A stretch of 64,000 bases of DNA from Micrasema longulum (lineage: Eukaryota > Arthropoda > Insecta > Trichoptera > Brachycentridae). The position numbers and the translations under genes are program-made. This document shows positions 33,060 to 45,235 of this stretch, piece by piece (the first letter of the stretch is position 1; every line of letters starts with the position of its first letter). The notes under the pieces are model-generated. The model ran no database searches and was not told the DNA's origin. It worked only from the letters and a program-made list of their open reading frames with translations. The stretch is taken from contig JAGVSM010003551.1 of assembly GCA_022494885.1 (NCBI GenBank), positions 62,001-126,000 on the forward strand. The letters are read 5' to 3'.

Positions 33060-33560
33060 TAAACTAGCAGTTCACAATGGAGTTCTAGTGCCAACTCAAA
33101 TGTATGGAAGTGGGGAATTGGAAAAATTATGATGAAGGTAGGATAAATACTGTCGAAATGCGATCCTCCAGGCAAATAAGTGGTAGAACGATGTATGATA
33201 GGTGCACAAATGTCGAGATCCGTGAACTGTGTAAGGCTGAAATATGCATTATCGACAGAATCAAGAAAGGGGTTCTGCGTTGGTTTGGACATGTAGAGCG
33301 AATAGACAGCAAAAGAACGGCTAAAAGGATCTACGATGCGAATGTTGATGGATGCAGAAAACGAGGAAGAACGAAAAATACATGGCACGATCAAGTCCAT
33401 CAGATACTTAAAGATGGACATGTCAAAAGTAGAAATAATGGGCGTGCGTAGATGAGATGTATGAATGTAGAAGAAGCGAGGTCTGTATGCAAAGATATGG
33501 CGTTCTATCCTCTCTGCGTACCCCTACGGGAAAACGGCGTGACGGTGTGTTGTTGTTGTC
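33060..33560 (+). mobile_element. LINE C-terminal fragment (endonuclease-RT type)
   Basis: Reads VEMRSSRQISGRTMYDRCTN, EIRELCKAE, then IKKGVLRWFGHVERIDSKRT, YDANVDGCRKRGRTKNTWHD and, after an in-frame TAG (33449-33451), MNVEEARSVCKDMA. This is the familiar '.LRWFGHVERM...GRPRKTW.D' end of insect RTE-like endonuclease-reverse transcriptases. The upstream frame is broken at 33060-33100. 5'-truncated and decayed. Confidence 0.85.
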
Positions 33561-34605
33561 GTTGTTATTTATATAACGATGAAAAAACCAACCTACTGGC
33601 AGCTATGCCGGTGATCTTATTATTTAAGCGTATCGCTTTGGATGTCAATATATTTCGAGACGCATGACAGTGGAATTCCGCTTTGGGAAAAAAAAACTAA
33701 ATTGTGATGTATGTTAATTTTAAATGATTTTTTTTCTTTAATTTGTCTGGTTCTTTAAATATTTTGTCACGTATTCAGATTAACATGGAATAATTTTACA
33801 TTTTAATTCATCTCAGTCTTGACTAGCTCCTCTGCACTGACTTATCTATGCAGATCTCGCAAAATCTATGCTGATCTCGCAAATCTTCATATAATTTTAG
33901 TTAGCAATGCCACGCTACAAGCAAATAGAAATATGATTATAAAAAAAGCATATTCAGTTTAAATAACCGTAATATAATAAATTAACTTAATATATTTGTA
34001 TCTCCTGAGAATAAGAACGAAACGAAATTTTACTTTTTTCCTCCGTTACTACTAAAAAGTTAAGTACATACATAAGGGTACGAAAAATATAGACTTGATT
34101 TGTAAAATTCTCATGCACGTAGCTGAACAGAGCTACTCTCATTTCAGAGTGAAGTCGTTCCGTTTCTACAATTTTCGAGTTGTATCAAAAAAATATTTTA
34201 TTCTGGTCACATGTTATATTTTTCCGCTACGACGCGATACTACGCCTGCAAGAATATTCGCCATTTTTTCCGCTAATCTTATGGCGGCTATCGAAATTCA
34301 AATAACCGACTAATTGGATGGTTTTAAGCTAAGTGTTCTCTTCGTCGGGACTTTTATTACACTCACATGTAAATCACACACTGCACCTTCACAATACTGC
34401 CATGATAAGCCTAAAAGTCGAAATTAAAAAATCATTTCTCGTTTTTTTGTTTTTGTAATAGATATTCGGCAGTCTCGCATATTTACTAAGCTAAATATAC
34501 GTTTCTGATTTTGTTGTAAAAATATGTATGGTTAAATCTGTTTGGCAAAAGCATTGAACAGTAATATCCTGTAAAATTTGCGATTCACCAGATACGACTT
34601 TAAGG
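33561..34605. other. Nothing recognised apart from a ribozyme-box relic
   Basis: Minus-strand 34329-34352 carries gtcccgacgaagaga, as in the 3808 motif, without a following GAAA. The remainder is AT-rich. Confidence 0.35.
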
Positions 34606-34855
34606 CTTAGCAACCGGTGGTGTAAAGAGCACTGAATTGACACTCCGATTGCTGCGCACCTGGATCATTTTTGCTATGAGGAAGGTCAGGTCTTGAGGAA
34701 GGTAAGTCTTACGCTGCTTAAGTTCTAGACCAGGAAAACAATAAAATATTACAGCGTAGGACCACATTAAATACCAAAAATTCACGGTCAACCTGCCGAT
34801 AATCGAACTCCAGCTTAGTACAAAAAGGTGCCAGACGCTTATATCCACTCATATT
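34606..34855 (-). mobile_element. SINE family 1 copy, diverged
   Basis: On the minus strand, a B-box-like ggagttcgattatc, then the body gcagcgtaagacttacctt and the 3' part ccggttgctaagcc. It matches the minus copy at 52454-52720 in the acgctgc block and in the (g)cactgaattgacac / cactgtattgatacacc block. Confidence 0.6.
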
Positions 34856-35094
34856 TTTGTTGATAGTAGTTTTTGAGCGTAATCACTCTTTTAGGATTCA
34901 GGGTTCTATTATTATCAATTAAAACCTGTATTAAAAAAAAAAAAACAAAAAAACAATTTATTGTCTGGTTACTAAAGTTGGGTCCTTTTTTTCAATTTTT
35001 TTAAAAATGATCTTCAAAAGTAAAACAACATATCCTCCAAAACGAAATGTTCTGCTCTGTAAAATGTTTTGTTTTTTACGTTACACATATTATT

Positions 35095-35240
35095 TTATTT
35101 GATTACAAGCCTTAAAAATGGGATGTCAGGTAGACGAAAATGAGCATTTTCTGCACCTTCTTTTGTTCGCGTTAAGTCGAAGGGATAAACCTGCCAAAAC
35201 TGCTCGTGATATTTGTACAGTGTATGATGAATATAAGAAT
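35095..35240 (+). pseudogene. Mariner transposase N-terminal fragment
   Basis: From 35118: MGCQVDENEHFLHLLLFALS, then DKPAKTARDICTVYDE, the first helix-turn-helix of mariner transposases (usual pattern 'R..LLFEF..G..A...AR.IC.VYGE'). The rest of the frame to 35363 is unrelated low complexity. No DDE motifs follow. A second fragment of this 5' end lies at 30590-30790. Confidence 0.75.
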
Positions 35241-36734
35241 TATTTACTATTTTGTGGTAAAATAATGACGGAAAATACAATATGGACTAATTGTGGTACT
35301 TTTTTTTGTTGTGCTTTTTTTTCTCTTCATTTGAAAAAAAAAAACGGATATCAATTATGTTGACATACGTATTAACATATTCATTTGTTACTACATTGTC
35401 TTTTTCTAGTATATTGATATCAAAATTTCCTACTTTTGTTGTTTTTTCTATATCTCCATACGCAAGTATTTTTGTTTCTAAGAAATTTATGAAACTATGA
35501 ACTATGGTTTTTTTTGGTCGTCTGTAGAAAGCACATACATTTATTTACTGCTAAATGAGACTTTTTCGAATAAAGTTCGAAATATCAATTATTTTGTATA
35601 TTATTTCAAAATTAAAAAAATAATTATTTCAGTTGAAATTTCTATTAGAAGGAATATTTTTCAACGTGTTTTTTTATGCTCTAATGTAATTATGTGAAAT
35701 CACATTAAAGAAAATGAATGATTCGGATTTACGCAATTTAAAAAAAAGTTTTATTGAAGACGTTTTCCTCTTAAATAATTCATTTTACTCTTCGAATGGC
35801 ATATTTAAAACTGTATGTAATATATATAAGTAGGTTAGGCTGTTAAAAATAATTCAGAAGCAGCTTTGTTGGTATAATATATCTTATGGTAGGTACATAC
35901 CTACTTATATAAACAACTTTCGTTTAGCTAATTTTTCGGCAGTATTTTCCAAATAAACTTTCAACATGAATTCCTGACACAAAAGATTCGAAGCTCGCTG
36001 GAACACTTAACTTCCCTATTTTTAAACTTTGATATATTTTTCGGCATCGAATTCACATTCATCAACTTGTTTATTTCTTCTTTTGAAGTTTGCGAGAAAA
36101 CTCTTAAAAGAACCTACCTACTTGATTAGCTCTCACAATTGAATAGTGTTCTCGCCAAACTCTATTTGAGAATTGAACATCCTATTTTAAGAACCTCGAA
36201 TGTCAAAAACGTTATTTTTAACAATAATAATATTCAAACCAAATACCACTGTTTTATTTAGATCTGAAAATCATTTTAACTGTTTCTTCAAAATACGTTG
36301 CTTCTTTATTTATTTCCATGTAGGCAATTTTGGTAAAAATGTGACCATTATTTGACAGCAACTTTTTTAACATACTGCGCAACTAGTTCTTCTTTTAATA
36401 AAATGAATTAGTAAATAAACAGCTTGCATTTGTTTTAAAAACAAATACTTTGCATTTTAATTAGATAATGAATAAAAAGTCAATGTTCTCGCTGTTTTAA
36501 GAAGAAACTAAACGGAACATTCAAAGAACTTAACAATTATGTTGTTATCACAAAATGAATGAAGTATTTAAATGTAAAACACGGCGGTTGTTTAGTGTTT
36601 TACTAAGTACCTTTAACTTTAACTTTAAACGTTTGTCAATAAAAGATGCTACAAAAAATCAAACTAGAAAAAAAAATATTTAAAGGGGAACAGATTTATT
36701 TTACAGTTTTTTTTATTATTTTTTTAATTTTTTG
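35241..36734. other. Nothing recognised
   Basis: AT-rich. Frames at 35291-35697 are Phe/Ile/Lys-rich composition artefacts. Confidence 0.35.
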
Positions 36735-36960
36735 CAACAAAGAGGGAAAACATTTTTGAGAAGGGAATATGGAGGTGGCCACTTAACACACTGTGTAACA
36801 TTCACCATTGTGCCTATGTTTGAACTTCCACATTTCCTCAACTCTTCCATCTGTTGACTTTTATGAAGTAAAAGAGCTGAAACCTTTATCATATGTATAA
36901 CTCCCTAGGGAGGAAATCCAGCCAGTCTGCTGCCATTTGGACATACTCAAAACATTGTTT
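36735..36960 (+). repeat. Foldback family A, plus arm with intact middle module
   Basis: Outer end tgcaacaaagagggaaaaca, gagaagggaatatgg, a deletion, gtggccacttaacacactgt, catttcctcaactcttccat, then aactccctagggaggaaat, ccagcc and atttggacatactcaaaaca. Confidence 0.85.
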
Positions 36961-37859
36961 TTATTTATTGAATTACATTTTTTGTTTACAATTTCTTATA
37001 AAACTCATTTTCGTTATTTTTTTAATCCTACATAGGCACGCCCTATGGCGTGAGTATTCTTAATCTAGAATACATTTAGAAATCTATGGTGTTGATGTAA
37101 ATTTAAATAACTGTAGTTTTGAATATAAAACATGTGATTCAGCTTTTTGCCGTTTTGAATAAACCATTTTATACTCAAATAAAATACCCTAGCCCACATT
37201 TATAACAAAAGTGTTTTTTTTGAGTGGAATAAAAAATCATATCAGTTACCCCAGAAAAAATATTTTAATAGTATTTTTATTATTGAAATAATAATTGTTT
37301 TAAATTGAAAGTTTTTTAAATATATAAATTATCTTATTAGGTAAAAAAAATTTCATGTTTTGGAAATCGCACAATCATAAAATCTTGTTTCCTGTATATT
37401 TCGTTAAATATGACTCCCGTGGTTTATCTTTTAAGGTAAGATAAGATAAAATTCGGAATTTTTTTCGTTTTTTATAAGAAATAGGAAAAAGAAAAAAGAA
37501 AAAATAGAAATTTAGATAAAAAAATATTTAAATTGAAGTAGACAATAATTTTAAATAATAAATTTGCTAAACTCTAAAAAAAGGCATTGAGCGTAGGATA
37601 GCCCACTGTGGCTTATGTTCGCCTCCGGTGCCTAAAATGTCGATTTTTATTTATATTCAAGTAAATAAGTAATTCAATCTAGTGTAATACCGCATTTGAA
37701 CTTTTGCTGTACTGTTATGCTCCTTGGAAAAGATACATTTTTTTTTTAAACCAGATTTCACGGAACACGACAATTAGAGTGATATTAAAATGTGGTCCAA
37801 ATACGAGGATTGAATTTATATTAGAGAAATTAAGTATCCTTTATATAAAAAAAGTTAAT
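36961..37859. other. Nothing recognised
   Basis: A small GC-richer patch at 37585-37635 (gagcgtaggatagcccactg) is unassigned. Confidence 0.35.
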
Positions 37860-38345
37860 ATCGTTTAATGCTCTGACTTTTATTTACAAGTTCCTCCTAC
37901 TATGTCTGATATTTTAAAATTACTCTGCTTTAAAAAATATTTTTTCTTAATTTATATCATTGGCGGACTATAAAATATTCAAAATTATAAAAACAATTGA
38001 TGACTGTCATAAATTACAAAATGAACTAGATTTTTTATTATCTTGTTTTCATTATAACGACTTATTCTTTAATATAAATGTACGTCTATCAAATTTACAA
38101 GAAAAATAAATGAAAATTCACTTAATAACACGATTTTAATGAACGTTGAGACGATCAGAAATTTTGGGATGACTTTTGATAACACACTCCAATTCAACCA
38201 TCACATTGATTACATCTCCAAGAGAGCATCCAAAATCTGTGGATTTATTTAACAAATTTTTAAGCCATTCAAAAGTGTAAAAAATGCTATAATACCGTAG
38301 AAATCATTTGTCCTAAATATGGTTTCCTAAATATAATATTTATTT
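37860..38345 (+). mobile_element. Jockey/CR1-like LINE RT fragment (plus strand)
   Basis: Recognisable in pieces: the RT catalytic box reads LADYKIFKIIKTIDDCHKLQ (FADD reduced to AD), then NELDFLLSC, and later VETIRNFGMTFDNTLQFNHH followed by IDYISKRASKICGFI. This is the 'V..I.DLGV.FD..L.F..HI..I..KA.K.LGFI' block after the RT domain. Stops separate the pieces. Confidence 0.75.
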
Positions 38346-38574
38346 TTGAGTTATGTGGATTGAATCGGTTCAACGTTAATTCGTTTAATTGTCAATATTT
38401 TTAAATGGATAGAATCTTAGAGTAATATCAAAATTATAACTCCTAGGGTATAAAATTCTTTAAATTTACAATTATGATCGTCTAGAACATTTTTTGTTAG
38501 GAATTCAGAAGGGTGATTGCGGTTTTAATATTCTTTCAGAAAATAATATCTAGATTTATACTATCACCATTATC

Positions 38575-39785
38575 ATTCTAGGTCCGCTTCCTAATTGGAG
38601 TATATGATATTCACAAAGAGCCTCCATGCATTTCTATCGACTGCCAACTCCTTCGCGTCTTTCCAAATCAGGTTCTCGTTCCGAAGTTCTGACATAAACT
38701 ACTGACAAACAGTCAGCAGTAGACGTTCAGGACGTCGAGAACCTAATGCCTTGGAAAGTAGGCAAGCGTGGTTAAGGCTCTCAGGAGGCTTCCGCAGTAG
38801 ATGGTCTAGCCAACCGTATCGCCCCTACTTGACGACAGTTGTCACCGGAATTTGGTTCGTTCGTTCTCACAAAGTCAAACTACCGCACACCCAAGATTTT
38901 TCTGAGACACCTATTCTCAAAACTCAGAATTTTGCTGTTTTGGGCCCTAGTAAGATGCCACAATTTGCATACGTAGAGGAAAATTGGTGTTATGCAGGTG
39001 TTATATAGGCAGCATTCGTTTTTACTGAGTAAATATCTGTATCTCAGAGGCAGACGAATGCAAATCCCAACGTCAAATATTCAACAATAGACTAAAGAAT
39101 CTACTTTCTCCAAGTGATTTTTAATAACTTAGAACATTTATTTGTATGTTCAGTATTTAAATACATTGGTTCTATCATTATAAGACTAACATTTTTCAAA
39201 ATCAATAGACATGATCATAAACTGTATACGAAAATTGAAATATCATTTCACCAAATTCTGGATTTGCATCCGTCTGTCTCTGAGGTACAGATATTCAATC
39301 TCCAGACATCCTTCATACTTTTGAATGTGGTGCCTGCTACTTCTAACCGCACTGCCAGTTCTTTCTGGAAGCTGCCATTTTCTGTAACAAATACTTCCGG
39401 GTATCTGAAACTCTTGATTCTCGATTCAGGGTATTTCGAGTATCAAGGCACGAAGTAACAGATCAATACAGTACGTGGGTTTTTGCAATATTGATTTTTA
39501 AACCCATGCATGCGGAGTATCTATTTAGCTTACTAACATCGTCAGCATAATCTAGGTCGCAGAGTTTTTGCGAGGGCAAGATAGATATTCTTTGATCTAG
39601 TGGAATTGACTTCCTGAAGATGAAGTCCATAAGGATTATAAAAAGGAAGGGTGCAAGGACGCAACCCTGGAAAACTCCGGTGGTGACTTTAAACCAATAT
39701 GTGACAATATCGTCAATTCTGATTCCGCATTCGCTACTTGAGTCAAGTGTTTTAATAAGATCGATTTGTTTCATAGGCATCCCAT
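38575..39785 (-). mobile_element. RTE-like LINE remnant with RT core (minus strand)
   Basis: Minus frame 39780-39463 carries IKTLDSSSECGIRIDDIVTY, GVFQGCVLAPFLFIILMDFI and the catalytic box LDYADDVSKL, then ACMGLKINIAKTHVLY. The C-terminal end at 38850-38590 reads WLDHLLRKPPESLNHACLLS, then ENLIWKDAKELAVDRNAWRL. The middle is rearranged and includes an inverted duplication (39032-39295). The end matches the fragmented copy at 6115-7510. The usual GVRQGC is altered to GVFQGC. Confidence 0.8.
39032..39295. repeat. Inverted duplication inside the LINE remnant
   Basis: 39032-39067 (atatctgtatctcagaggca, then gacgaatgcaaatcc) is the reverse complement of 39260-39295 with three mismatches in 35. 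The loop is about 190 bp. Confidence 0.85.
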
Positions 39786-41087
39786 AAGCTTCTTGTATAG
39801 ATACTCATAATATCCTTGCTCAAATAAACTTTAATTAACTTACCGGTGTACTTATGCCGTCTTTGCTGAGCTAAAGGTGATATCCAAAAACTGACTGAAA
39901 ATATAAAAAAAAACTTTATTTTTATGGTTTTTAAATGGTTATTGAGTTGCCAAAAAGCCTCAGGAAAGCCTAAAGCATATCTTCTTTTCAAGAAAAATGT
40001 TTTTTTTATTTATAGGGGGCAGGGATAAATAATGTGTATACTTTGCAGATTTAAAAAATAATTTAGGGTAAGTATATTTGTGTTATTTAAAAAAAAAGTA
40101 TAAAGCTAGTTCGTACATTTATTAATAATTAATATTTAAAGGATTGACTTTGTGGTCAAACATTCAACTAAATGTAATTAAATATTTGTATATAACGACG
40201 AAAAGACAGGTACGTATTGAAACAGGTAGACATAGAAAAGTCAGTGTGTGGTTATATACAAATATTAAATAACATTTAGTAACATTCATTTACTTACTTA
40301 ACAAACAAATAAAAAAATAATTGAAAGATGAACATTTGTTGGCGCTTTTTAACATCTATACGAGTATTGATTTCAAATCCCATGGGACTGGCAAAGCATG
40401 GAAAAATTAATTTTGTTCGATTACAAATAAATTATCTCTAATATGCTGGTATTAAAGTACCAATTAGTACAAATTAAGAAACGGCGATGATAGACTAAGA
40501 CAGTAAATCGTTTGATTCATTTGAATCAGATTTGGGAAATTTGGACTTTGTCAGTTTTTAAAAGAAGTCTTTAATTTTCTAAACCTGTAAACAAGAAACA
40601 ATGTTATTTTTTGTACATCAAAGTCAATTTAGAAAGTTGGGCTAGTTTGATAGAAGGAATACAGAATCTCGCAATAGAAAATTTTCGAGAATGGATCCCG
40701 ATGCCTTATTGTCTCAGAGAAAAATATCCGAAGACTTAACATAGGTAGACGTTTCAATTATTGAGATACAATGTACAGATTTAAGATACAGTAAGCGAGA
40801 TTTAAGAATGTAAGCCGCGGATAGAGAAGAGGCCTTAAATGGGGATTGCTTTGAATCGGGCGAGATTATCATGTTTGGAATTTTAAATAAGCCGAATCGA
40901 ATTGTATCAAATAAGCATACCTACTGAAAACGTATCTTTTTTGATTTACAAAACAATATTATTTTTAAAAAAAGCAAACATAACTTTTTATATTTTTTAT
41001 TTATTTTAATGAAACATTCAGTCAACAATTATGAATATACCCAATAAAGATGATATGGAAAGACAGGCAGTTTAGATCTAAATTTTG
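39786..41087. other. Nothing recognised except a ribozyme-motif relic
   Basis: 40197-40262 (acgacgaaaagaca, ttgaaacaggtagacata, aaaagtcagtgtgtggttat) is homologous to 3812-3875, including the sequence 3' of the GAAA box. The rest is AT-rich. Confidence 0.45.
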
Positions 41088-41380
41088 TTGCAACAGAGGG
41101 AAAAAAACATTTTTGAGAAGGGAATACGGAAGTCTAGGCATTTATTGGACTTGTGACCTGTCATTGGCTGGTTTAAGTGTCCACTTTAATGTGTCACATT
41201 TACTATTGTGCTTATGTTTAATTGATTTTAGTGAAATAAATGAGCTGAAACCATCTGCATGCGGGTGAGATTCATCACAAGTTCATTGAACTAATTAGTA
41301 AAAAAACGCCTAGAAGATGAAATGGTTCAGTCAAATAAACCCCATCAACATAATAAAGGTTTCAGCTCTTTTATTTATTA
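41088..41380. repeat. Foldback family A, plus arm then start of minus arm
   Basis: The plus arm at 41088-41270 has ttgcaacagagggaaaaaaa, gggaatacggaagtctagg, gacctgtcattggctggttt and gagctgaaacc. An inverted inner end follows at 41350-41380 (aacataataaaggtttcagc). Confidence 0.85.
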
Positions 41381-41889
41381 TATTTTGTAAACAAACTGTA
41401 TATACAAAATATGATGCAGATTTATTTGTATACTAGTGTTGGACACACGCACATGACAAAAAAAAATGTTTACACTTTAATGAATCATTCCAATTATGTT
41501 AAATATAACAAATTTAAAATATTAAAAATGAAAACGATGGATTGAATAATAAATTTAATTTAAAATCTGCTTTTCTCAACATTTTTATAACGTTTGAATT
41601 AAATTTACATTTATTATTATGAATATTATCAGCCTCGGTAAATCTATTGTTATATTGCTCGCATATTCTAAGTATTGAATATTGTTTTAAATAGTTCGTT
41701 AACACGTTATCTGTATAAAATTAAAAGATTTTGTCTTGTCGGTCTAGATGGCAGCACACGGAATGAAAGTATTTTAAATAGATTATGGGAGTCAATTTTA
41801 TCGTCTATTAATTTGTGCAAAAATAACTGGTCGATCATTATTTTTCGATTTTGTAATATGATTATTCTATGCAACTCGATACTTTTATT
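41381..41889. other. Nothing recognised
   Basis: AT-rich. No coding signal. Confidence 0.35.
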
Positions 41890-42010
41890 GTAGTTAGAAA
41901 AAAATTAACCGGTAGTCGACCTGTTTAAAAATTTCATCAAAATCGGTCCGGCCGTTGAAGAGTTCAGAGACATACACACGAACAAATATATTTATATAAA
42001 AGGTAATAAT
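41890..42010 (+). mobile_element. Insect LINE-type 3' end fragment
   Basis: Contains aaaatttcatcaaaatcggt followed by ccggccgttgaagagttcag, then acatacacacgaacaaatat and tatataaaagg. This phrase typifies the 3' end of widespread insect RTE/Proto-type elements. Only the terminal ~110 bp are present. Confidence 0.6.
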
Positions 42011-42859
42011 AATTTGTATGTTAGTATTATTTTTGGCAATGCTTACTGTTCGTTATTCCTTCGGCTCCTTGATGGACTGTTAACATAACCTGACTGTTCT
42101 CGAAAGGTGTTCGAAGAAAATTGGTATATGTTCGTTTGGTTTTCAATATGCGCTATAACAAATGTGTCAATCCAGGAATTATAAGAAAAGAATAAGGACT
42201 TACGTTTTCCTTGCTTAAGCACTTGTTATCGAATAGCACTCGATTATTTGATTCGGACTTGAGGTTATTTGAATTGATCCGGGCACGTTATTTTTAATTG
42301 ATTTTGCACATGCGTTTTTTCCGTGTTGTTTGCTGCGATATAACATAAAGTACTGTGGTTTCTTGACTTGCCACCAGGGAACGAAGTGACGTCAAGGACT
42401 GCAGAAATCAAAACAAGAGCAAGGGGTTCTAAGGATAGAATTGTTTGACACTTGAATCAAAATACACATGAATCCGAAACACTTACCTTTATTGTACATT
42501 TTGCTCACCCTCGTTAAGGTTACTTTAAGTTAAATAAACTGTGTTTTGACTTAAGAATAAGTATGACATTTAATACAATTCGGAATGTGAACTGTGCAAA
42601 ACTGACATAACTTAAAAAATCATTATAATCGCATACGAGTGCATTATGGCACTCTAACGTGAAATTTATTTATTGCCATAGCATATTTATTCAGTGTCAA
42701 AATGAACAATTAACCCTTATATTGGCAAAGTGAAATTTTTTACACATTCATGGTTGAAAAAACTTCAAAATCCCTCACAAAAAGATTCTTTTTTTCTTAG
42801 ATCAAAATTTATTGTAGATTGTGATAATGCAAGAAGATTGGAAAATAAAATAACGTTGT
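42011..42859. other. Nothing recognised
   Basis: May contain decayed 5' part of the following LINE. No motif seen. Confidence 0.3.
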
Positions 42860-43760
42860 ATGTATCCTTTACGATACATTGCCAAGAAAAGGGTTGAATA
42901 TACTTTTTAAATGAGTATAAAAATAAAGAATTCATTAAGTCTAGCAAGGAAATGTTTATCAGGGGTGCCAGAAGGGTCTATCTTGGGTCCTAAATTGTAT
43001 ATAATTTATGTGTCAGTGATTTGCAACGTTTTTAAAGAAGTAAGGAGATTTATTTTTGCAGATGACACCGCACTAGTTATTTCCAATAAAAACCCATTTG
43101 AATCACAAGAGATATTGCAAAGTGATTTTAATAAATTGTTAAAATGGGCTCATGACTATGGTCTTATTATAAATGCAAAAATGACTAAATGCTTATACAT
43201 AAAATCTCCTCATGCCAAAAAATATGTTTTGCCTAATATTATTGCTCATTGCACAAATTGCTTGCATGATGGTATTTCTAACACATGTAATTGTGAACTC
43301 ATAGAATTTGTGGAGGAGTATAAGTATTTGGGTATTTTTATTGATCATAATTTTGAATAGGATTGTCACATATTTAAACTTTGTGATCGATTGCGGACTC
43401 TTGTGAGTACTTTTTATAAGTTATCTTTTATTTTGCCTAAAATCACTCTTAAATTATTATTTTTTTCTTTAGTAGAATCAATAATAAGATATGGTATAAA
43501 GTCGTGGGGACATTCGACTAAAACTAATATTAAATTGATCCAGGGTCTACAGTATTCTATAGTTAAGCGAATTGTACCTGCAGAGATTTACGAACGAAGA
43601 AGTAATAATGATCTCCCGTACAAAACAATCAAAACTCTACCTGTTCGAGGACTACTGTAGCTTTGGATCATTTTGGAACAATTTAATAGTAATACATTCA
43701 AGTTTCTTCTCAAACATAACCATAATACACGCTTCAAGCTTAAGAAAAAATATTTAAAAA
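42860..43760 (+). mobile_element. CR1/Jockey-like LINE reverse transcriptase pseudogene
   Basis: The frame from 42860 is broken by TAA at 42908, then runs from 42911: LARKCLSGVPEGSILGPKLY (RT block with GVPEGS for the usual GVPQGS), RRFIFADDTALVISN (catalytic ADD), LINAKMTKCLYI, EEYKYLGIFIDHNFE. A TAG at 43358-43360 stands where Trp is normal. It continues in the same frame with STFYKLSFILPKITLKLLFF, SLVESIIRYGIKSWGHS and TIKTLPVRGLL to about 43660. Catalytic residues are kept, but at least two stops and missing 5' parts make it inactive. Its 3' UTR runs to about 44110. Confidence 0.88.
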
Positions 43761-44639
43761 AATAATCATTGAATTTTTAAAAAAAACTTTTCTGTTTAAA
43801 TATTACATGTTTTTAACAAAACACCATGTTTATAATAATACAAACCATTTTAATTTCAAATGAAGAAAAAAAGAAGGTGAATTCAAAAAATTGCATTATG
43901 AATTATTTTTAAATAGTATCAATGTATAGTAATAGTAATTAGTTAATAATTAATAGTAATTATTTAGATTTTTTAACTATTAAAGTTTTCTTTGTCATTT
44001 CCCTCTCTTCTGTACTCCTTTAAAACATTCTGCGACCCTCTTTTCATCCTTATTTGCGCAATAACGTATGCTCAGCTCATGAGGTCACAGGTCGTAGAAC
44101 AGTAGGTCCATGAGATCTATCCAATCTCAGATTTATCCATGGCGGTTATCTTATACTTGACCCTTCATTTAATTTTTATTGTTGATTTATTATTTTTAAT
44201 ATTATTTTTATTATTTTTATCTTGAAAGTTAGCACACATTTTTATGTTTCCCCTTACAATTGCAATGTTTATTGTAATATTTTATTAATAAGTTATTTAA
44301 CACGTATTTTTTTAACCTTCTGTTTGAATTTTGTTTTATTTTTTTAAGTTTCGCTGTTATTTTTTGTGCGATAACTTATTGAAGCAATTGTGCTCACTAA
44401 GATGAAATTTATTAAATGTTTAATATATATATATATATGTGAAACTCGTTACAAATCCCACTTTTTAAACCAAAGTCTAGAAGAAATAAAGAGTTCAACT
44501 TCTAACTAATGAAAATGTTCAAAAATTCAGAGCAATCATTTTCTTTTATTTCGAATCTTTAATCCATTTTAGCGAGTTAAAGATGTTTTTTTTTAATGTT
44601 TTTTTTTTGCTCTTTTTATTGTCGTGTATTGTTTTAATA
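43761..44639 (+). other. LINE 3' UTR and AT-rich spacer
   Basis: 43980-44170 has more balanced composition (ctgcgaccctcttttcatcc) and probably belongs to the upstream LINE. A TA microsatellite lies at 44424-44440. Confidence 0.35.
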
Positions 44640-45235
44640 ATGTTTATAATAATCATAATATTTCGCTGATTTATAAAGCGCCATTTTTGTTAAAAAATCA
44701 CCTCAAGAGCGCTTTACAATTGTATACCTAAACTTACATTGAAACTAAACTAAAGTGATATATTATATTTCCAGATTTAAAATTGAGGGTATGATAGTCT
44801 AAAGAAGTGGGATTTTAGTTGGGATATGAACTGACTGGGACTGTCTATGATTCGTAAGTTTGAAGGCAATTGGTTCCAGGCAGAGCGGCCGGCAGCGGCA
44901 AAAGCACCATCTCCAAATCTAGTGTTTGGGGAGCGCCGGATTTCGACAAGTTTTCCTCTTCCTGAATCAAATGCTGACCTAATAGTAGATTTTCTTTGAC
45001 ATGTATTTTCCCTAATACAAAGGTCCGATGGGTATTTTGGAGCCATTTCATGAAGGGATTTGAATACTGTCCAGCAAAGCTTGTATTTTATTCTCTCTGG
45101 GCTTTTTAACTAGTGCAAATCTCTAAGATGTTGTGAGATGTGAGAATATTTTCTTACTCCCGTGATAAGCCTTGCTGCTGCATTGAAAACAGATTGAAGT
45201 TTATAAGATTGATATTTTGGGAGATTTGTATGGAG
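44640..45235 (-). mobile_element. CR1/L2-like LINE, RT C-terminus and 3' tail
   Basis: Minus frame reads LQSVFNAAARLITG, KYSHISQHLRDLH, TAG at 45112-45110 (Trp in the sister copy), LKSPERIKYKLCWTVFKS, MAPKYPSDLC, TRFGDGAFAAAGRSAWNQLP and FISQLKSHFFRLSYPQF. The tail has ttataaagcgccatttttgt and cctcaagagcgctttacaat. Sister of 29360-29960, with roughly half the residues identical. Confidence 0.85.

Noticed and set aside
33127..33421. Minus-strand frames over the LINE end
   Set aside because: Shadows of the plus-strand LINE C-terminus, which has clear family motifs.
39114..39458. 114-codon plus-strand frame
   Set aside because: Lies antisense to the RTE-like LINE and lacks any family pattern.
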